Position numbers and translations under genes: made by a program. The notes beneath the pieces were generated by a model. It was not told the origin of the DNA. It ran no database searches and saw only the letters and a program-made list of their open reading frames with translations. Source: Bacillus_P idriensis_A (GTDB lineage Bacteria; Bacillota; Bacilli; Bacillales; Bacillaceae). From it: a stretch of DNA of 64,000 bases. Shown here piece after piece: positions 49,160 to 57,657 of the stretch. The stretch's first letter is position 1. Each line of letters opens with the position of its first letter. The stretch is taken from contig NZ_JBCMYF010000033.1 in the NCBI RefSeq assembly GCF_050483325.1, positions 110,941-174,940 on the forward strand, given 5' to 3'.

Positions 49160-49281
49160 ATTGTCCAGCTCCATCGCCCAACTCCTCGGCCAGAACGGAT
49201 CATCCAGCAAAGGCAAAAAGCGCCTTCACTGGCTGATCCTTATTTGTCTGTAGGAGCTAAACGGGTTTTTCTGCATCACAC
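49160..49281. repeat. Dispersed repeat, copy C
   Basis: Full copy with the same hairpin arms as copy A (GATCATCCAG / CTGGCTGATC), left end CCATCGCCCAACTCC, and the diverged TTTTTCTGCATCACAC right end. Confidence 0.92.
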
Positions 49282-49404
49282 ATTGTCCAGCTCCACCTCC
49301 TAACTCCTCGGTCAGAACAGATTCGCCATTAAAGGCAAAAAGCGCCTTTAATGGCGAATCTTTATCTGCCTGTCGGAGCTGAACAGTCGGTTCCGCTTTT
49401 CTGT
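49282..49404. repeat. Dispersed repeat, copy D (different hairpin arms)
   Basis: Full copy whose hairpin arms are GATTCGCCATTAAAGGC and GCGCCTTTAATGGCGAATC. Both arms differ from copies A, C and E, yet they pair perfectly with each other. Confidence 0.92.
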
Positions 49405-49526
49405 ATTGTCCAGCTCCATCGCCCAACTCCTCGGCCAGAACGGATCATCCAGCAAAGGCAAAAAGCGCCTTCACTGGCTGATCCTTATCTGTCTGTCGGA
49501 GCTAAACGGGCGATTCCGCTTTTCTA
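49405..49526. repeat. Dispersed repeat, copy E
   Basis: Full copy with left end like copy C and hairpin arms as in A and C; right end GGGCGATTCCGCTTTTCTA like the lepA-side copy. Confidence 0.92.
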
Positions 49527-49547
49527 GTAAGAATTTTTCCCAAAAAC

Positions 49548-49573
49548 GAAACCTATACTTAAGTTGAAACGTA
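49548..49573 (+). promoter_or_regulatory. Candidate sigma-W promoter of yqeZ-floA-yqfB
   Basis: GAAAC (49548-49552) and CGTA (49570-49573) lie 17 bases apart, matching the sigma-W pattern (TGAAAC, 16-17 bases, CGTA). The orthologous B. subtilis operon is controlled by sigma-W. A second GAAAC at 49566 overlaps the -10 side and has no CGTA at proper distance. Confidence 0.65.
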
Positions 49574-49615
49574 TTACGGTTAAAGCTTACGATTGAAAGG
49601 AGGCTTGTGATTTAG

Positions 49616-50944
49616 TTGATGGGAAATCATAACCGTTTATTTCACATATTATTTGGCTGTGTTTTGTTTCTTTCCTTGTTCGGCAGCGCGTATATGCCCG
49701 CTGCAGATAATCATTCTGAAAAAGTAGCAGTCATTCCAATTGAAGAAACCGTTGAAAAAGGGCTGTCACAATTTATTAAGAGATCTTTTAAGGAAGCAAG
49801 AGCTGAAAATGCTGACCACATTATTCTCGATATAAATACTCCGGGCGGAGCGGTTGATGCAGCACTTGAAATTGCGGACACAATAAGAGCATCAGAAATC
49901 CCTGTAACCGCTTTTATTGACAGAAGGGCATTATCGGCTGGAGCTTATATTGCCTTAAATGCTGACCAGATTTACATGGTCCCTGGGGCCAAGATGGGTT
50001 CTGCGGCAATTATTGATCTCGAGGGCAATACAGCTGATAAAAAAGCGGAATCTCTCTGGCTCGCTGAAATGAAAGAATCAGCCGAACAGAATAACAGAGA
50101 TTCAAAATATGCACTTGCGATGGCTGATCCTGATATTGACCTTCCTGAGTTTGGGGCAGGCAAGGGTGATTTATTGACATTGACTGCAAATCAGGCGTTA
50201 GAAGTAAACTATGCTGAAGGCATCGCTGAAAATATGGACAGTTTGTTAAAAGAACTGCACTTAAGTTCTGCTGAAGTGATTGATATTGAAGTGAGCTTCG
50301 CTGAAAAAGTAGCAAGATTTGTGACCCATCCCATTGTGATTCCGATTCTGCTTTCGATTGGAAGTCTTGGACTTATCGTTGAATTATACAGTCCTGGTTT
50401 TGGACTGCCGGGCTTCATGGGCCTCTCCTCTCTGTTCCTGTTCTTTTACGGACATTATATTGCGGGGCTTGCTGGACTTGAAACTGTGATTTTGTTCATT
50501 GTTGGATTGATTCTGGTGGCCGCTGAGTTTTTTGTTCCCGGCGGAATAATAGGCTTTATTGGGTTTGGAGCGATCCTATTAAGCTTTTTCATCGCAACTG
50601 ATGATATTGCATATATGGCATTTTCATTAGGTGTGGCACTGCTCGTTGCCGTTACGGCAGCCATCATATTTGTAAAGGTGTTTGGAAAACGTATGAATAT
50701 ATTTAAAAAATTGATCTTGCGCGATTCTACAAATACTGAAAGCGGGTATGTTTCAAACCGGAACCGTCTGGAGCTGATCGGAAAAACGGGCATTGCCCTT
50801 ACTTCCATGAGGCCATCAGGAACGGCACTCATAGATGATGAACGAATCGATGTTGTGACAGAAGGCACGTATATTACTAAAGATCAAAAAATAAAAGTTG
50901 TTAAAGTAGAAGGCTCTCGTGTTGTTGTGAGAGAAATCCTTTAA
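49616..50944 (+). CDS. yqeZ: NfeD-family membrane serine protease YqeZ
   Basis: Long-form NfeD protein (442 residues) that pairs with the flotillin FloA. A signal peptide or anchor spans about 7-29. The ClpP-like protease domain has DINTPGGAVDAALE (72-85) and LSAGAYIAL, with S107 as the likely nucleophile. Four or five membrane segments lie at about 235-360, and the OB-fold NfeD domain ends the protein (GKTGIALTSMRPSGTALIDDERIDV). TTG 49616 and ATG 49619 are both possible; AAAGGAGG lies 12 and 15 bases upstream. Confidence 0.92.
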   Translation: MMGNHNRLFHILFGCVLFLSLFGSAYMPAADNHSEKVAVIPIEETVEKGLSQFIKRSFKEARAENADHIILDINTPGGAVDAALEIADTIRASEIPVTAFIDRRALSAGAYIALNADQIYMVPGAKMGSAAIIDLEGNTADKKAESLWLAEMKESAEQNNRDSKYALAMADPDIDLPEFGAGKGDLLTLTANQALEVNYAEGIAENMDSLLKELHLSSAEVIDIEVSFAEKVARFVTHPIVIPILLSIGSLGLIVELYSPGFGLPGFMGLSSLFLFFYGHYIAGLAGLETVILFIVGLILVAAEFFVPGGIIGFIGFGAILLSFFIATDDIAYMAFSLGVALLVAVTAAIIFVKVFGKRMNIFKKLILRDSTNTESGYVSNRNRLELIGKTGIALTSMRPSGTALIDDERIDVVTEGTYITKDQKIKVVKVEGSRVVVREIL

Positions 50945-50960
50945 TACAAGGAGGAGTACA

Positions 50961-51953
50961 ATGGATCCGTCATTGCTGTTAACATTAGGGTTAATTGTTA
51001 TTGGAGTTATATTAATAGGTGTATTATTTACATTTGTACCGATTACGCTATGGATCTCAGCACTTGCTGCAGGTGTTCGAATCAGCATCTTCACCCTTAT
51101 TGGAATGAGGCTTCGCCGCGTAAGCCCGAACCGAATCATTAATCCATTAATTAAAGCGCATAAAGCTGGACTTGGTGTTACGATTAATCAGCTTGAGAGT
51201 CATTATTTAGCAGGAGGAAATGTTGACCGCGTAGTCAATGCCTTAATTGCCGCAGAACGTGCGAATATCGAACTGTCTTTTGAACGATGCGCCGCCATTG
51301 ACCTTGCTGGAAGGGATGTTTTAGAGGCCGTTCAAATGAGTGTAAATCCTAAAGTTATAGAAACGCCGTTTATCGCAGGTGTGGCAATGGATGGAATTGA
51401 AGTCAAGGCTAAAGCCCGCATCACGGTCCGTGCAAATATCGAACGGTTAGTCGGAGGCGCAGGCGAAGAAACGATTATTGCCCGTGTAGGTGAAGGGATT
51501 GTCAGTACAATCGGTTCTTCCGGCAATCACAAAAAAGTCCTTGAGAATCCTGATATGATTTCTCAAACGGTGTTAAATAAAGGCTTAGATTCCGGAACTG
51601 CATTTGAAATTCTGTCGATTGATATAGCGGATGTTGATATCGGCAAAAATATTGGAGCCATCTTACAGACCGATCAAGCCGAGGCAGATAAGAAGATTGC
51701 CCAGGCTAAAGCTGAAGAACGCCGTGCTATGGCGGTCGCTCTTGAACAGGAAATGAATGCAAAAACGCAGGAAATGAGAGCGAAAGTAGTGGAAGCGGAA
51801 GCAACGGTTCCGCTTGCAATGGCTGAAGCATTGCGAAATGGAAAAATTGGTGTAATGGACTATATGAATTTTGAGAATATAAATGCCGATACAGATATGA
51901 GAGATTCAATCGGAAAGTTATCAAAAGATCAGCCGGATCATGATAATAAATAG
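50961..51953 (+). CDS. floA: Flotillin-like protein FloA
   Basis: 330-residue membrane scaffold of functional membrane microdomains. An N-terminal hydrophobic hairpin (about 5-45) is followed by the SPFH-like region (NVDRVVNALIAAERANIELSFERCAAIDLAGRDV) and a long charged coiled coil with repeated Glu/Ala (AKAEERRAMAVALEQEMNAKTQEMRAKVVEAEA). AAGGAGGAGTACA precedes the ATG. It sits in the sigma-W-type operon between yqeZ and yqfB. Confidence 0.95.
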   Translation: MDPSLLLTLGLIVIGVILIGVLFTFVPITLWISALAAGVRISIFTLIGMRLRRVSPNRIINPLIKAHKAGLGVTINQLESHYLAGGNVDRVVNALIAAERANIELSFERCAAIDLAGRDVLEAVQMSVNPKVIETPFIAGVAMDGIEVKAKARITVRANIERLVGGAGEETIIARVGEGIVSTIGSSGNHKKVLENPDMISQTVLNKGLDSGTAFEILSIDIADVDIGKNIGAILQTDQAEADKKIAQAKAEERRAMAVALEQEMNAKTQEMRAKVVEAEATVPLAMAEALRNGKIGVMDYMNFENINADTDMRDSIGKLSKDQPDHDNK

Positions 51954-51981
51954 TCAAAGCTCGAAAAGGAGGTGCTGAAGA

Positions 51982-52428
51982 ATGGAATTAGTAGATTTTA
52001 TTCTTGGCAATCCATTAGTCATCGCGGGTCTGATCTTTGCAGTATCATCCTTATTCGGCAAAAAAAAGAAGGAAAGACAACAGCGGAGGCAAAAAGAAAA
52101 ACCTGCCTCTGCTGCGCCTGTCCCTTCAATTGACCAGACCGCAAATCAGCAGCCGGTTAAAGAACGCATGAAGGAAGCGATTCAAACAATTGAATCCGGA
52201 TATCAGGCAGCAAAAACGGATTCGAGCGAGCTTGGAAATGAAATTGGCTCAGCAGCTGATGAAATCAAGACTGAAATTATGACTGTTTCTAAAATCAGAC
52301 AGTCTGAGCACACGAAAGCAAACCATGTCATCAATAAGGATAATGTTGTTCAAGGTTTTATCTGGAGTGAAATTCTTGGTTCGCCAAGATCTAAAAAGCC
52401 TCATCCTTCTGCTAAACGCCGAGTTTAA
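51982..52428 (+). CDS. yqfB: YqfB family protein
   Basis: 148-residue protein with one membrane segment (about 8-26), a basic KKKKERQQRRQKEK stretch right after it, and a polar, probably disordered rest. It is the third gene of the yqeZ-floA operon, 28 bases after floA, with AAAGGAGGTGCTGAAGA as ribosome site. Function unknown; its place and anchor suggest a link to the flotillin domain, which is inference. Confidence 0.8.
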   Translation: MELVDFILGNPLVIAGLIFAVSSLFGKKKKERQQRRQKEKPASAAPVPSIDQTANQQPVKERMKEAIQTIESGYQAAKTDSSELGNEIGSAADEIKTEIMTVSKIRQSEHTKANHVINKDNVVQGFIWSEILGSPRSKKPHPSAKRRV

Positions 52429-52440
52429 AAAAGAAGTGTT

Positions 52441-52489
52441 AGAACCCCCTTTCTGCTCATACATATGAGATGAGAGGGGGTTCTTTTTT
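52441..52489 (+). terminator. yqfB terminator carrying the yqfC ribosome site
   Basis: GAACCCCCT (52442-52450) and AGGGGGTTC (52475-52483) form a 9-bp stem enclosing a CTCAT/ATGAG inner stem, followed by six Ts. The yqfC ATG at 52490 begins at the end of the T-run, and its only ribosome site is GAGAGGGGG (52472-52480) in the 3' arm. CATACA at 52458-52463 in the loop matches a sigma-E -10 box. Confidence 0.85.
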
Positions 52490-52777
52490 ATGGCGAAAAA
52501 ATGGCGACAGCAAGTAGCGAAATGGATCTCACGAACAGCAGAAATACCCCAGGATGTCATGATGGATCTTCCCCGTATCACGATGATCGGCCAAATACAT
52601 ATTTATATTGAAAATCATAGAGGGCTGCTCACTTTTACAGATAATGAACTGCGGCTTCTCCTCAAACAGGGGCAGCTTCAGATTAAAGGTGAGGCCTTTG
52701 TCATAAAAGCGATTTTGCCCGAAGAAATCCTTTTACAGGGGAAAATCGATCAAGTCAATTACTTAGAGCAATCATGA
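52490..52777 (+). CDS. yqfC: Sporulation protein YqfC
   Basis: 95-residue member of the YabP/YqfC family, needed in the mother cell for spore formation in B. subtilis. The core IEIENHRGLLTF-type segment (here HIYIENHRGLLTFTDNELRLLLKQGQLQIKG split over 37-67) is conserved. The ATG at 52490 lies directly at the terminator end. It forms a pair with yqfD 16 bases downstream. Confidence 0.9.
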   Translation: MAKKWRQQVAKWISRTAEIPQDVMMDLPRITMIGQIHIYIENHRGLLTFTDNELRLLLKQGQLQIKGEAFVIKAILPEEILLQGKIDQVNYLEQS

Positions 52778-52793
52778 AGACAGGAGGATCACG

Positions 52794-53978
52794 ATGAAAA
52801 ACCAATGGATGCATTTCTTTTACGGTGTCATAAAAGTCACAATTAAAGGGAGGGGAACAGAAAGGTTTATTAATGACTGCATCAGGAAGGACGTACCAGT
52901 GTGGAATGTAAGGAGAGAGGGAGAGGCGGTCTCTTTTTTTATTCGGCTGAAAGATGTACATGCCATCCGGGCAGCAGCCCGAAATAATGAATGCAAATGC
53001 TCTTTGAAGAAAGTGTCGGGTCTGCCTTTTCTCGTTCAAAAATCCTTGAAAAACAGCGGATTTGTTATAGGGTTCGTATTGTTTTTTACCGTTATTCTCC
53101 TTTTATCCAACATGATCTGGGGAATCGATATTAAGGGAGCTAAGCCCAGCACGGAGCATCTTATTAGAAAAGAGCTTGATGCTATGGGCGTGAAGCCTGG
53201 AAAATTGCAATTCCTGACACTGGATCCGGATTCCATTCAAAAAAATCTGACAAACAATATTAAAGAACTTACTTGGGTTGGAGTTGAACTGAAGGGCACA
53301 AATTATCATTTTGAAGTTGTAGAGAAAAATGAACCTGAAAAAATATCGTATTCAAGTCCCCAGCATATCGTTGCAAAGAAAAAAGCAATTATTACTAAGA
53401 TGTATGTTGAAAAAGGACAGCCTGCGGTCACTATAAACGAGCATGTAAAAAAAGGGCAAATGCTTGTTTCTGGATTAATAGGCAATGAGAAGAATCAGCA
53501 GAAGGTGGCAGCGAAAGCGGAGATACTGGGAGAAACCTGGTATCAAGCTGAAGTCGTTGTACCTATTAAAACAACGTTTAATGTTTTTTCAGGCGATGAA
53601 AAGCGGAAGTATTATTTAGAAGTTGGTTCATGGCAGCTTCAGGTGTGGGGGTTTAAACAGGACATGTTTACAAAATCTGAAGTGGAGGAAGACATTAGAT
53701 CCATTAAATTTCTGAAGTGGGAGCTGCCGATTGGATACGGCAAAAAAATATATCGTGAAAAAGAAATTGTTACACGAACGTACAACAAAGAAGGAGCGAG
53801 AAAAGCCGGGCTTGAGCAGGGCAAGAAAAAATTAATGAATGAATTGGGGGAAGAAGCAGAAATAAAGGGCCAAAAAGTTTTGCACGAGACGAACGAGAAT
53901 GGTAAAGTAAAACTAACAGTGCTCTACCAAGTTATAGAAAATATCGTAAAAACAACACCAATTGTTCAGGGAGATTAA
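52794..53978 (+). CDS. yqfD: Sporulation protein YqfD
   Basis: 394-residue membrane protein of sporulating Bacilli and Clostridia. The N-terminal soluble part (1-80) has the IKGRGTERFINDC segment, one membrane segment follows at about 87-107 (GFVIGFVLFFTVILLLSNMIW), and a long extracytoplasmic region carries GWVGVEL-type (TWVGVELKGTNYHFEV) and KGQMLVSGLIGNE motifs. Mother-cell expression is known for relatives. GACAGGAGGATCACG precedes the ATG. Confidence 0.92.
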   Translation: MKNQWMHFFYGVIKVTIKGRGTERFINDCIRKDVPVWNVRREGEAVSFFIRLKDVHAIRAAARNNECKCSLKKVSGLPFLVQKSLKNSGFVIGFVLFFTVILLLSNMIWGIDIKGAKPSTEHLIRKELDAMGVKPGKLQFLTLDPDSIQKNLTNNIKELTWVGVELKGTNYHFEVVEKNEPEKISYSSPQHIVAKKKAIITKMYVEKGQPAVTINEHVKKGQMLVSGLIGNEKNQQKVAAKAEILGETWYQAEVVVPIKTTFNVFSGDEKRKYYLEVGSWQLQVWGFKQDMFTKSEVEEDIRSIKFLKWELPIGYGKKIYREKEIVTRTYNKEGARKAGLEQGKKKLMNELGEEAEIKGQKVLHETNENGKVKLTVLYQVIENIVKTTPIVQGD

Positions 53979-53981
53979 ATC

Positions 53982-54941
53982 ATGCCAGAAGAACTAGTTA
54001 CGATAAATCAGCAATTAGAAAATCCAAATGAAGCCGTTGCTCTTTTTGGGAACAATGATGCACATTTAAAGCGAATGGAAGAGGAGCTGAACGTCTCCAT
54101 TGTTACAAGAGGCGAAGCAGTTTATGTTTCCGGGGAGCCTGACAGCGTTCAGACAGTGAATGATGTTTTAAAATCTCTGCTTGTCCTGATCCGAAAAGGA
54201 ATCACTATTAGTGAACGCGACGTTCTATACGGAATTGAGATGGCAAAACGATTAAAACTTGATGAATTTGAAGCATTATATGTAGATGAAATCAGCAAAG
54301 ATGCCCGGGGGAAATCAATCAGAGTTAAAACGCTCGGACAAAGACATTACATCTCTTCTATCAGGAGTAAAGATCTTGTCTTTGGAATTGGACCTGCAGG
54401 AACAGGAAAAACCTATCTGGCCGTTGTCATGGCAGTGAGCGCATTGAAAAATAACGGAGTAAAAAAAATCATTTTAACCAGACCTGCAGTAGAAGCCGGT
54501 GAAAGCCTGGGCTTTCTGCCGGGGGATCTTAAGGAAAAAGTTGATCCTTATCTTCGCCCTCTTTATGACGCTTTGCATGATGTTCTTGGAACGGAGCACA
54601 CACAAAGATTAATTGAAAGAGGAACGATTGAAATTGCACCTCTTGCTTACATGAGAGGAAGAACGCTTGATGATGCCTTTGTCATTTTAGATGAAGCCCA
54701 GAATACGACACCTGCTCAAATGAAGATGTTTTTGACAAGGCTTGGTTTTGGTTCCAAAATGGTCATCACCGGGGATATTACACAGGTAGACTTGCCAAAA
54801 GGCGTAAAATCAGGACTTGCTGCCGCTAAAGAAACGTTAAGTACCGTCAGCGGCATTGCTTTTAACGAACTGCAGCAATCAGATGTTGTCCGCCACCCGC
54901 TGGTTGCGAAAATCATCGAAGCATATGATCAGACAAAGTGA
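53982..54941 (+). CDS. phoH: PhoH family ATPase
   Basis: 319-residue P-loop NTPase, with an N-terminal KH-like part. Walker A is GPAGTGKT (137-144) and Walker B is FVILDEAQN (about 228-236). PhoH proteins have been linked to RNA metabolism and, in some bacteria, to YbeY, which is encoded two genes downstream here. The ATG at 53982 lies 3 bases after yqfD, with a GGGAGAT ribosome site. Confidence 0.95.
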   Translation: MPEELVTINQQLENPNEAVALFGNNDAHLKRMEEELNVSIVTRGEAVYVSGEPDSVQTVNDVLKSLLVLIRKGITISERDVLYGIEMAKRLKLDEFEALYVDEISKDARGKSIRVKTLGQRHYISSIRSKDLVFGIGPAGTGKTYLAVVMAVSALKNNGVKKIILTRPAVEAGESLGFLPGDLKEKVDPYLRPLYDALHDVLGTEHTQRLIERGTIEIAPLAYMRGRTLDDAFVILDEAQNTTPAQMKMFLTRLGFGSKMVITGDITQVDLPKGVKSGLAAAKETLSTVSGIAFNELQQSDVVRHPLVAKIIEAYDQTK

Positions 54942-54972
54942 CCCGACATCCCGATTTCGGGTCACTTTTTTC
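54935..54972 (+). terminator. Terminator overlapping the end of phoH
   Basis: AAGTGACCCGA and TCGGGTCACTT pair over 11 bp, followed by Ts. The phoH stop codon (TGA) lies in the 5' arm, so ribosomes reaching the end of phoH may disturb the hairpin. Confidence 0.85.
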
Positions 54973-55003
54973 ACGATTGCAAAGGGGAGCAGGGGGTGAT
55001 GTT

Positions 55004-57181
55004 ATGAAATTGAAGCAAAAGCCAAAACTTAGTCAGCTGATCGATAAATTAAAGAATTATAAATTTATTCATATTTCGATGTATATTATGCTCGCCGCGG
55101 TCATTTTTGTCTCGCTTTACAGCAATGTAAAGCCGGAAACAATTGATGTTGAACTTTTCACATATTCAGATCAAACAATCATTGCTCCTACTCAGGCTGA
55201 TGATACATATGAAACGGAAAATAAGCGCCAGGAAGCCTATGATGCAGTGGAGGATGAATATGTTCTAAGAAAAGACTATGTTGTAAACAGAGTAGAAGTC
55301 ATAACATCCATTTTTGATTTTGCAAAAGAAACAAATAAAGAGGCAGCAGACGAAATAAAAATGCAGAATGAAAATGTTACTGAAGGGGAAGAAGTGTATT
55401 CCATTTCTGCAGATGAAAAGCTTAAACGTTTAAAGGACAAGCTGACAGCGGACATTAGAGAAAAAATTCCCGATGAAACCTTTAGAGCGCTGCTCGACTC
55501 TTCAGACAATGAATTGTCTATTGCAAGAGATGCTGTCATTACTGCGGTTAATCGCGTAATGAGCGATGAAATTCCCCTTCAGAAACAGGATGAAGCAAAG
55601 GACCTGGTAGAAGAGGATCTTAAGTCTTCTACACTTCGGGCTGACTTATCAAATGCAGCTGTACAGCTTGGAAGATATGCTGTTATTGCAAACTATGTTT
55701 TTGATCTCGATGCGACCGAAGAGAAAAAACAGCAGGCATATGATGATGTGAAAGAAGTACAGATAAAACAAGGCCAGATTCTTGTTGAAGAAGGCGGTTA
55801 CATCAGCCGGGACATCTACAGAAAGCTAGATCTTGTCGGGCTTCTTGATAATCAGCTTGCACTAAAGCCGTTTGCAGGCCTAATGCTGATTATTCTTCTG
55901 ATTATTGCCACACTCATATACTATTTTGAAGCTCCAGATAAGCCATCAGAGAGAAAGAATCATTCTCTTATTCTTTACGTGTTAATTTTCAGCATTACAA
56001 TCCTTGTTATAAAAATCATCAGTTTCTTTCAGGAGATTGATTATTCTAATGTAGGTTATCTGGTACCGGTTGCGATGGGTGCAATGCTTATCAAACTTCT
56101 TCTGCATGAAAGGCTTGCTATATTAACGAGTATTATTTTTGCCATATGCGGGAGTATTATCTTTAATGAAGGTGTTACGGGCACCTTCAATTTCACAATC
56201 GGTGTCTACTTCCTATTTGGAAGTATTGCAGGAGTCTTATTTTTGAATGAGCAAAATGTCCGTTCAAGAATTCTCCAGACAGGTTTATTTGTATCCTTGA
56301 TCAATATCCTGATCATCACTTCTATCCTGTTAATGCAAAATGGAAGCTATTCAAACATTGAACTTGGTTCTTACTTTATCATGGCGCTTGCTTCGGGTCT
56401 TGTATCATCCGTTTTGACGATCGGATTTATGCCGTTTTTTGAAACGGGTTTTGGTATTCTGTCTACAATGAAACTAATTGAACTTTCAAATCCAAATCAT
56501 CCGCTGCTCCGCAAAATATTAACGGAAACACCGGGGACATATCATCACAGTGTCATGGTGGCAAACTTGTCTGAGGCAGCTTGTGAAGCAATTGGGGCGA
56601 ATGGGCTTCTTGCGCGTGTGGGAGCCTATTATCATGATATTGGAAAGACGAAACGCCCTCAATATTTTATCGAAAATCAAATGAATATTGAAAATCCGCA
56701 TGACAAATTGTCGCCTCAATTAAGCAAAAATGTGATTATTTCACATGTGTCAGATGGGGCAGAGCTTCTCCGCAGGCACAAAATGCCAAAGGAATTTGCA
56801 GATATTGCAGAACAGCATCACGGAACAACTTTGTTGAAGTTTTTCTATCATAAAGCAAAACAAAATCATCCTGAAATTTATGAAGAAGAGTTTCGTTATC
56901 CGGGACCAAAACCTCAAACAAAAGAAATAGCTATTATTTCGATAGCAGACAGTGTTGAAGCCGCAGTTAGATCCATGGCAAGTCCAACTCCGGACAAAAT
57001 CGAAAAACTGATTCGCGGCATCATAACAGACAGGCTTCAGGATCATCAGCTGAGCGAATGCGATTTAACACTCAGAGAGCTTGATATGATTGCAAAATCA
57101 TTCAGTGAAACATTAAAAGGGATATTCCATTCGAGAATTGAATATCCGGAAATTTCAAAACAGAAGGTGAAACAAGCATGA
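55004..57181 (+). CDS. pgpH: Cyclic di-AMP phosphodiesterase PgpH (7TM-HD)
   Basis: Membrane phosphodiesterase that degrades the second messenger c-di-AMP. With the ATG at 55004 (after AGGGGGTGATGTT) it has 725 residues. It has one N-terminal membrane segment (about 20-40), a large extracellular domain (about 40-275) and seven membrane segments (about 280-475). The cytoplasmic HD domain has PGTYHHSVMVANL, H544-D545 in YYHDIGKTKRP, and QHHGTTLLKFFY. The longer frame from 54938 overlaps phoH and its terminator. Confidence 0.95.
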   Translation: MKLKQKPKLSQLIDKLKNYKFIHISMYIMLAAVIFVSLYSNVKPETIDVELFTYSDQTIIAPTQADDTYETENKRQEAYDAVEDEYVLRKDYVVNRVEVITSIFDFAKETNKEAADEIKMQNENVTEGEEVYSISADEKLKRLKDKLTADIREKIPDETFRALLDSSDNELSIARDAVITAVNRVMSDEIPLQKQDEAKDLVEEDLKSSTLRADLSNAAVQLGRYAVIANYVFDLDATEEKKQQAYDDVKEVQIKQGQILVEEGGYISRDIYRKLDLVGLLDNQLALKPFAGLMLIILLIIATLIYYFEAPDKPSERKNHSLILYVLIFSITILVIKIISFFQEIDYSNVGYLVPVAMGAMLIKLLLHERLAILTSIIFAICGSIIFNEGVTGTFNFTIGVYFLFGSIAGVLFLNEQNVRSRILQTGLFVSLINILIITSILLMQNGSYSNIELGSYFIMALASGLVSSVLTIGFMPFFETGFGILSTMKLIELSNPNHPLLRKILTETPGTYHHSVMVANLSEAACEAIGANGLLARVGAYYHDIGKTKRPQYFIENQMNIENPHDKLSPQLSKNVIISHVSDGAELLRRHKMPKEFADIAEQHHGTTLLKFFYHKAKQNHPEIYEEEFRYPGPKPQTKEIAIISIADSVEAAVRSMASPTPDKIEKLIRGIITDRLQDHQLSECDLTLRELDMIAKSFSETLKGIFHSRIEYPEISKQKVKQA

Positions 57182-57657
57182 ATAAAATGATCATCGATAT
57201 GGCAGATGAAACAGAATTGCTGACAGAAAAGCAGCTGGAAATGGTTGAAACACTCCTTCAGTTTGCAGCAGATGCAGAAAGCATTGCACAGGATGCCGAG
57301 CTGTCGGTTACATTTGTTGACAATGATAAAATAAAAGAAATGAATCGGGATTACCGCAGCAAAGATCAGGTTACAGATGTGATTTCCTTTGCTATGGAAG
57401 AGCAGGGGGAAGGGGAAGTTTCAATTATAGGGGTGGACATGCCTCCGATTTTAGGAGATATTATAATATCTGTACCCCGTGCAGCAGAACAGGCAGAGGA
57501 ATATGGTCATTCCTTTACAAGAGAGCTTGGTTTTCTTGCTGTTCACGGCCTTCTCCATCTTCTTGGCTATGATCATATGACAGAGGAAGATGAGAAAAAA
57601 ATGTTTGGAAAACAAAAAGAAATCCTGGATGCATATGGGCTCAAAAGAGAGATCTGA
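57178..57657 (+). CDS. ybeY: Endoribonuclease YbeY
   Basis: 159-residue zinc-dependent single-strand RNase for rRNA maturation and quality control. The zinc motif is H123-G-L-L-H127-L-L-G-Y-D-H133. The start overlaps pgpH by the ATGA quartet. The next gene, dgkA, begins inside its end. Confidence 0.95.
   Translation: MNKMIIDMADETELLTEKQLEMVETLLQFAADAESIAQDAELSVTFVDNDKIKEMNRDYRSKDQVTDVISFAMEEQGEGEVSIIGVDMPPILGDIIISVPRAAEQAEEYGHSFTRELGFLAVHGLLHLLGYDHMTEEDEKKMFGKQKEILDAYGLKREI

Noticed and set aside
49226..49426. Minus-strand 66-codon frame
   Set aside because: It lies entirely in the dispersed repeat array and has no ribosome site.
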